Made by a program: the position numbers and the translations under genes. The notes under the pieces were generated by a model that had not been told where the DNA came from, did not search any database, and saw nothing but the letters and a program-made list of their open reading frames with translations. From Dunaliella salina (Eukaryota; Chlorophyta; Chlorophyceae; Chlamydomonadales; Dunaliellaceae): 12,937 nt of DNA. Position 1 is the stretch's first letter; the number at the start of each line of letters is the position of its first letter. The DNA is taken from contig MU069954.1 of NCBI GenBank assembly GCA_002284615.2, forward strand, positions 63,821-76,757, given 5' to 3'. Below, piece after piece: positions 8,155 to 12,937 of this stretch.

Positions 8155-8496
8155 CTACACAGTGCCCCCCAAGACAAGCAAGGTACCCATTTGCTTCAAT
8201 TCAAATTCTGCGGCCATCTGCATCAAAAGGAAATACAATGGCTGAGCAGACAATGAGCTGCTTGCTTGCATGGGGCATGCAGCTGGTGCTGGTGCTGCTG
8301 ATGGCCCTGCGCTGGTGCTTGCTTGCATGGGGGCTGCTGCGGGCGCTCTCTGCTGGAAGAAGCTGTGCATGGTATGCTGGCCAAGCTTGGCCCTCTTGCC
8401 TGAATCCCTATGCCTCTTGCATGCCTCAACATGTTTGTCCCTGTTGCTCCTATTGTCACACTGCTTGAAGCAGTACGGGCACTGCAAATCATCCAT
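8155..8496 (-). CDS. Small C2HC zinc-finger protein with PIP-box-like motif
   Basis: A 113-codon frame, ATG at 8496, stop TAG at 8157-8155. Residues 6-26 form a zinc-finger-like pattern, Cys6-x2-Cys9-x12-His22-x3-Cys26 (CPYC, then DKHVEAC). A basic stretch KRHRDSGKRAK (27-37) follows, then QHTMHSFF (40-47), which fits the PCNA-interacting PIP box Q-x-x-[ILM]-x-x-[FY]-[FY]. Residues 50-85 are an Ala/Pro/Ser/Gln linker containing a repeated PMQAS. The tail MQMAAEFELKQMGTL (from residue 92) is duplicated downstream. The motifs suggest a nuclear DNA-binding protein, possibly tied to replication or repair; that is inference. The opposite strand is open and Leu/Cys-rich, but only this strand gives recognisable motifs. 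It could be one exon of a longer gene or a fragment carried by a transposon. No promoter or polyadenylation signal was identified. Confidence 0.5.
   Translation of the reverse strand: MDDLQCPYCFKQCDNRSNRDKHVEACKRHRDSGKRAKLGQHTMHSFFQQRAPAAAPMQASTSAGPSAAPAPAACPMQASSSLSAQPLYFLLMQMAAEFELKQMGTLLVLGGTV
8182..8231 (-). repeat. Second copy of the duplicated ORF tail
   Basis: Partner of 8030-8079; this copy lies inside the zinc-finger frame and encodes its last residues before GGTV-stop. The two copies are offset by 152 bp. Confidence 0.6.
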
Positions 8497-8509
8497 CCTT
8501 CACACTGCT

Positions 8510-8568
8510 AGCTGTAGCCCATTTGGTTAAACTTTCATGCAGCTACAGCTGCCGCCCTCCTTAACCAA
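8510..8568. repeat. Two interleaved complementary pairs (pseudoknot-like order)
   Basis: AGCTGTAGC (8510-8518) is the exact complement of GCTACAGCT (8542-8550), and TTGGTTAA (8523-8530) of TTAACCAA (8561-8568). The order A-B-A'-B' is that of an H-type pseudoknot rather than a nested hairpin. It lies just upstream of the zinc-finger frame on the minus strand. Function unknown; chance is possible. Confidence 0.45.
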
Positions 8569-8604
8569 TTTCCTCAAAGAGGGTGCCAATGGATAGTTCT
8601 CAAG

Positions 8605-8772
8605 CTCAGGATTCCGAAAATCTATTTAGAATTTCGTGAAAGTGCCCCAGAAAAATTCTGGAGGGGGGGTCCCAAAAAGTCGAAACCCCCCTGAGGGACC
8701 ACCCACCGACGACCCTGTCTGATTGGACTCATGCATATACCATTCGAATCCTCTCGACCTCAGGATTCCGAA
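8605..8772. repeat. 14-bp direct repeats flanking a 140-bp segment with hairpin
   Basis: CTCAGGATTCCGAA occurs at 8605-8618 and 8759-8772. Between them GGGGGGT (8664-8670) can pair with ACCCCCC (8685-8691). Direct repeats around a short non-coding segment could be a target duplication of a small element, but no terminal structure supports a class. Confidence 0.45.
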
Positions 8773-9577
8773 TATATAGTTCTTCTGTGGTTTTGGTGAT
8801 GGCGTCCAAAAGTTATGATTCCTACACCCTCCTGGAGCTATCAATGAAAACAGTTCGAACAGAAAGCACCTCAATACTCTGGTTTGTACCACTTCGACCC
8901 CCCCCTGCCACAGAGGTTTTGACAACCCAGCCAAAAGAAAAGCCAGAGTCCAAATACAACCTTGATCTGTGGTTCTGGATGTGCAAGTTGCTGAAGTAGA
9001 CCAGGAAGACCTGATGCGCTTGATTCTGCAGATTATCAGGTCCCAGGGTGGAGTTATGGGGCCAGCTTGGATCATCTGGGGCCACAAGGGGAACCCGGCA
9101 CACCCTCCAGGAATGAAGGTTAATACCTCTTCGCTGGATGTGATATTTATGGAGTAATGACCTGTACCTACCCTCACCTCCCCACCTTGCGTAAAGCGCA
9201 TCGTACCTGAAGCGGGCATTGCAACTGCACCACCTCACGCACCACCTTGCACAAGGCATACTATGCACCACCGCACTCAAAGCGCATCTTACCTAAAGCT
9301 GGCATTGCAGCCGCAGCAAGCCCAGCAGTGGCAATCTTCTATGAGGTGGTCCCCTCCAAGAATAAGCCGGAACAACCTGCGCACACTCAATACCAATGTG
9401 CATGAGGGTAGGAACCATCAATTGCCCTGTCAACTTGTGTGCACAAATATAGCCAGGACAAATGGTGACAGGAAGTATTGAATTACAGCAGCGGTACGGG
9501 TGAAGAACACAGTCCCTGTCAACAAGACCAATGGCACAAGGGTCGGACCAAAGCATCTCAGAAGTCAACCTTTAGTC
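8773..9577. other. Stretch with open frames of undecided strand and a short repeat
   Basis: Frames are open on both strands: minus 8626-9219 and 8822-9280, and plus 8969-9157, which reads QVAEVDQEDLMRLILQIIRS then a Gly/Pro-rich end. None shows a domain I know, and I cannot choose a strand. A degenerate 39-bp direct repeat beginning AAAGCGCATC lies at 9193-9231 and 9279-9317, 86 bp apart. I see nothing else. Confidence 0.3.
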
Positions 9578-10335
9578 CACTGTAGGCTGCATGGATCAAA
9601 TCAAACAAGAAGCAATACTCCACTCAAATCAGAGGCAGCATTGCGCGAATCAAACAGGAAGCAGCACAGCTCAAAGCAAGTCAAGAGCTTGAATCGAACC
9701 AAGGCAGCATAGCTCAAAGCAAGCAGCTGAGCTCGAACTGAAACAGATGCAGGACAGCCCAAAACAAGTCAGAAGCAGCTTAGCTTGAATCAAGCACTGT
9801 AGGCTGCATGGGTCAAATTGAAGAGGAAGCATTACTGCACTCAAATCAGAGGCAGCATTGCGCAAATCAAGCAAGATGCAGCATAGCTCAAAGCAAGTCA
9901 AAAGCTTGAACTGAACCAGAGACAGCACAGCTCAAAGCAGGTCAGAAGATTGAAATAAATCCTGATGAATTTAATCAAATAATTAACGAATTTGCCAAAA
10001 AAATTGGATCGACATTTTACATGAATAAAAAAGCGGGCGCATCATGTATCGAACTATTCTATAAAATTATGGTCAGAAGCAGCTGAGCTCGAACCAAACC
10101 AGAAGCAGAACTGCTCAAATCACATCAGATGAAGCATAGCTTCAATTGAACCAGATGCAGCACAGCTCAAAACAAGTGAGAAGCAGCTTAGCTCGAATCA
10201 AACAAGATGCAGCACAGCTCGAAGTGAACCAGGAGCAGCACTGCTCAAATCAAATCAGAAGCAGCGCAGCTAGTACTGAACCAGATGCAGCACAGCAAAG
10301 CAAGGTCAACAGCGTGGCTCAAATCTAGGGAGAGG
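9578..10335. repeat. Degenerate CAGCA/GCTCAAA repeat array
   Basis: The region is built from imperfect copies of motifs such as GCAGCACAGCTCAAAGCAAG and GAACCAGATGCAGCA, with irregular spacings of about 24 and 43 bp. A larger duplication is embedded: 9578-9700 and 9795-9917 are 123-bp copies, about 88% identical by hand count, offset 217 bp. Translations are Gln/Ser/Asn-rich in one strand and Leu/Cys/Ser-rich in the other, so the short open frames here are repeat artefacts. The array is interrupted by an unrelated AT-rich insert at 9949-10070. Confidence 0.8.
9949..10070 (+). pseudogene. 122-bp AT-rich coding-like insert, foreign or organellar origin?
   Basis: This segment is about 26% G+C by hand count (32 of 122), sharply unlike the repeats around it. 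One frame from 9949 is open throughout and reads IEINPDEFNQIINEFAKKIG, then STFYMNKKAG and SCIELFYKIM; the other five frames hit stops quickly. Codon choice is AT-loving (AAA, AAT, ATT, ATA, TTT). The insert is bounded by GGTCAGAAG at 9940-9948 and 10071-10079, a 9-bp direct repeat, with no inverted ends. I do not recognise the protein. An organellar (plastid or mitochondrial) fragment, bacterial DNA, or a piece of an AT-rich algal virus are all possible. It is too short to be a working gene. Confidence 0.5.
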
Positions 10336-10640
10336 CAGCATGGCTCAAGATTGTGTAGTAAGTCAAGGACACTGAAAGAAAGATAGCCTACGCTGGGAAC
10401 AGCCAGCGTGCATCAATGAAAGAACCAACAATCAGCGCTGAAACTGAGAGTGATTCCCACCAGACAAGGTCACTGCATATAGCATGTTGCTGGTGATTTT
10501 ACTTGTCCGCTAGAGAGGTGCACACGGACACTTCATTGGTAGGGTTGGTCAATTCCTTACATGTATGCCATACACTTTTTGCGCAGAAAATATGAGATAC
10601 ATGTATGGCATTTATTTGGAATTTTCCAACCATTTTCATG
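10336..10640. other. Short non-repetitive stretch
   Basis: I see no gene. ACGCTGG (10390-10396) and CCAGCGT (10403-10409) form a perfect 7-bp hairpin with a 6-nt loop. ACATGTATG occurs twice (about 10560 and 10598). Confidence 0.5.
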
Positions 10641-11995
10641 CGGGATACATTCACTCACCTAGTATGCACCATAACTCCTGATACAGGAACAATTCACTCT
10701 CCTTGCATGCACAGACCCCTTACGCGGGATCAACTTACTCTCCATGCATGCACACAAACTTCTAATGCAGAATTCATTCGCTCTCCAAGCCTGCGCACAG
10801 ACTCCTGATCAAAATCCACTCACTCTCCTAGCATGCACACAGACTCATGCGAGCTTCAGTCACTCTCCTACCAAGAACAGACTCGTCCGAGATTCACTCG
10901 ATCTCCCAGCATGCACACAGGCTCCTGCATCATTGCAGGATTCATTCAATCCCCTAGCAGGAACACAGACTCCACATGCAAGAACCATTTCCTCTCGTAG
11001 CGTGCACACAGACACCTCAAGCGTTATCACTCACTCTCCAATCACGCACAGACTCCTAATGCAGGATTCACTCCATCTCCCAGAATGCACACAGGCTCCT
11101 GCATCGTTGCAGGAGCCATTCACTCACCTAGCAGGCTCAAAGAATCCAGATGCAGGAACCATTCGCTCTCCTAGCATGTACACAGACAACAGATGCAGAA
11201 TTCATTCATTCTCCTAGCATGCACTCAGGCTCCCCATGCGGGATTCACTCACTCTCCCAGCATGCGCACTGACTCCTATGCAGGCTAGCAGTCAGTCGTT
11301 TTGACTGGAGGCCTTGTAACCTTGTAACCTTGTAACCTTGTGCAGGAACCAATTGCTTCCCTAGCACGCAGCTCCTGCTGCAAGCATCCTTCCCCTTCCT
11401 AGCACGTAGGCTCCTCGAGTAGGATTTGCCTATTCGCAAAGCATGCACACAGTTCCCTTGTGCGGGGATCACTCACTCTCCCAGCATGCACACAGAACCC
11501 AAACCAAACACAGGATTCATTTACTCTCCTAGCATGCACACAAGCTCCTTGTATAGGGTTCATTCATTCTCCTAGCATGTACACAGGCAAGATGCGGGAA
11601 CCGCTTGCTCTGCTAGCATACACACATACTCCAGATGCGGGAGCTTTGCACTCTCCTAGCATGCATGTCTGCTCTCCTAGCATGCACACTGACTCCTTCT
11701 GCGGGTTTCGCTCGCTCTCCTAGCACGCACACAAACTCCTCGTTGGGATTCACTCACTCTCCTGGTACGCTCACGGACTCCTTATGTGGGATTTACTCAC
11801 TCTCCTAGCATGCGCACAGACTCCTTCTGCGGGAACCAATGGCTTTTCTAGCACACAGGCTCCTGCTGCAGGCATCCTTCCCTCTCCAAGCACTCCTGTT
11901 GCGGGTTTTATTCACCCTCCTTGCATGCACGCAGAAGACTCTTTCAGCAGGATTCACCCACCCACAGAGCATGCACACAGACACCTCATGCAAGA
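10641..11995. repeat. Minisatellite, units of about 40-43 bp
   Basis: About thirty degenerate tandem units, each carrying a core like CACTCTCCTAGCATGCACAC, then AGACTCCT, a variable GATGCGGGA-type part and TTCACT. Most units contain the palindrome GCATGC. Units vary in length and sequence, so the array is old. At 11312-11340 it is interrupted by an 8-bp repeat, CCTTGTAA, in about 3.6 copies. Open frames through it have repeat-derived sequence and are not genes. Confidence 0.9.
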
Positions 11996-12164
11996 TGCTG
12001 TTGCTTTGATGGCCTTGTTATTAAAAAAACTGCTGAGGGCTGAGGCAAGGCAGGCTCGCACTCATACCGTGCCCTGCAGCAACCCCTTGCAACCCCTTAG
12101 CAATATGCTTTTTGCACTGATGATCTTGTGAAAAAAAAAACTCCTGACGCGAGGCAGGCAATCA

Positions 12165-12735
12165 CACTGCGCCCTGCAGCCACCTTTTGCTGGGGCTTGC
12201 ACCCACACGGCACCCCACAGCAACCTATTGCAGGTGCTTGCATGAAAACACACTGCGCCCTGCAGCGACCTTTTGTTGGGGCTTGCATGTACACTGCACC
12301 CTGCAGCAACCTTTTGCAGGTGCTTGCATGAAAACACACTGTGCCCCATAGCGACCTTTTGCTGGGGCTCGCATGCACACTAAGCTCTGCAGCAACACTT
12401 TGCTGGGGCTTGCATGCATACTGTGCCCCACAGCAACCTCTTGCAGGTGCTTGCATGAAAACACACTGTGCCCCAAAACAACCTGTTGCTGGGGCTTGCA
12501 TGCACACTGCACCCCGCAGTGACCTTATAATGGGGCTTGCATTCATACTGTGCCCCACAGCGACCTCTTGTCGGGGCGTGCATGCACACTGCGCTCTGCA
12601 GCAACCTTTTGCTGGGGCTCGCATTCACGCTGTGCCCTGCAGCAACCTTTTGCTAAGCCCTGCAGAAAAAACACTCAGCGCCCGGCAGCAACCTTTGGCA
12701 GGGGCTTGCATTGATGAAGCACCCTGCAGCAACCA
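12165..12735. repeat. 41-bp minisatellite with hairpin-forming units
   Basis: About fourteen units of about 41 bp. A typical unit has CAGCAACCTTTTGCTGGGG followed by CTTGCATGCACACTGC and GCCCTG. CAGCAA-CCTT-TTGCTG is a 6-bp hairpin with a 4-nt loop. A variant with TTGCAGGTGCTTGCATGAAA recurs every two to four units, hinting at higher-order structure. Because 41 is not a multiple of 3, frames cycle through the units, and both strands stay open by default. Confidence 0.9.
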
Positions 12736-12851
12736 AATCTCACGAGAGCTCACCTCTAGGCGTGGATGTTGGACTGCATCAGGGCTGATCAGTACCAGAG
12801 CCTAGAATCATCCTAGAACTTAAATTCAATAGAATTGTTGGTCAACCATTT

Positions 12852-12922
12852 GCGCGCGCGCGCGCAACTGATCAATTCCTGGACTGCATGGTACATGCAT
12901 GGATACCAGCGCGCGCGCGCGC
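12852..12922. repeat. Paired (GC)7 tracts
   Basis: Two uninterrupted (GC)7 runs at 12852-12865 and 12909-12922, separated by 43 bp. Alternating GC of this length is Z-DNA-prone, and the two runs can pair with each other as a long stem. The second is followed by a CA run to the end of the window. Confidence 0.95.
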
Positions 12923-12937
12923 ACGCAGACACACACA

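Noticed and set aside
8626..9219. 197-codon minus-strand frame
   Set aside because: No recognisable domain, and it runs through a hairpin and short direct repeats; the plus strand is as plausible in part.
10744..11217. 157-codon plus-strand frame with repeated ACTQ and LTLLACTQ-like phrases
   Set aside because: Derived entirely from minisatellite units; no independent coding signal.
12097..12624. Cys-rich 175-codon minus-strand frame with repeats, resembling a repeat protein
   Set aside because: It is the 41-bp minisatellite read through; the plus strand is open over the same units (12341-12805), and the frame cycles because 41 is not a multiple of 3.
10641..12735. CRISPR array
   Set aside because: Units are contiguous and degenerate with no unique spacers of constant length, no cas genes nearby, and the context is eukaryotic.
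1..12937. tRNA or rRNA genes
   Set aside because: No cloverleaf with conserved T-loop GGTTCRA and no rRNA core sequence was seen by eye on either strand; a covariance-model search would be decisive.

Overview
The window looks like nuclear, mostly intergenic DNA from a eukaryote, most likely a chlorophyte green alga. The evidence is long CAG/GCA tracts, minisatellites with units of about 41 bp, decayed non-LTR retrotransposons with an RNase H, zinc knuckle and PD-(D/E)xK nuclease C-terminus, a hAT-like MITE, and no bacterial operon or Shine-Dalgarno structure. A Dunaliella-like alga is my best guess from memory of similar element C-termini; that is inference and cannot be confirmed here.

Layout. 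1-960: no supported gene. 1046-1548: a frameshifted coding-like stretch on the plus strand. 1678-1935: a CAG-rich tract with nested inverted repeats. 1826-2272: an open frame of uncertain status. 2273-3500: A/T- and purine-rich DNA with one imperfect palindrome. 3502 to about 5230, minus strand: the 3' half of a dead LINE (RNase H, CCHC knuckle, PD-(D/E)xK-like nuclease), interrupted at 3700-3909 by a 210-bp hAT-like MITE with perfect 16-bp terminal inverted repeats and an 8-bp target duplication. 5551-6260: further broken minus-strand reading frames, possibly the 5' part of the same element, with a 76-bp direct repeat at 5881 and 6378. 7316-7939, plus strand: the 3' end of a second, different LINE that keeps the nuclease E-x-K, ending in a poly(A) run. 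8155-8496, minus strand: the best candidate for a small real protein, a C2HC zinc finger followed by a PCNA-binding-box-like motif, with its C-terminal tail duplicated just downstream. 9578-10335: a degenerate repeat array carrying a 122-bp AT-rich open-frame insert flanked by 9-bp repeats. 10641-11995 and 12165-12735: two minisatellites of similar period. 12852-12922: two (GC)7 tracts.

How it fits together. I see no operon, pathway or intact novel system. The story is layered mobile-element insertion and decay: LINE insertion, coding decay, MITE insertion into the LINE, capture of a foreign or organellar-looking fragment into a repeat array, and expansion of minisatellites. The zinc-finger/PIP-box frame and the captured AT-rich fragment deserve the most attention.
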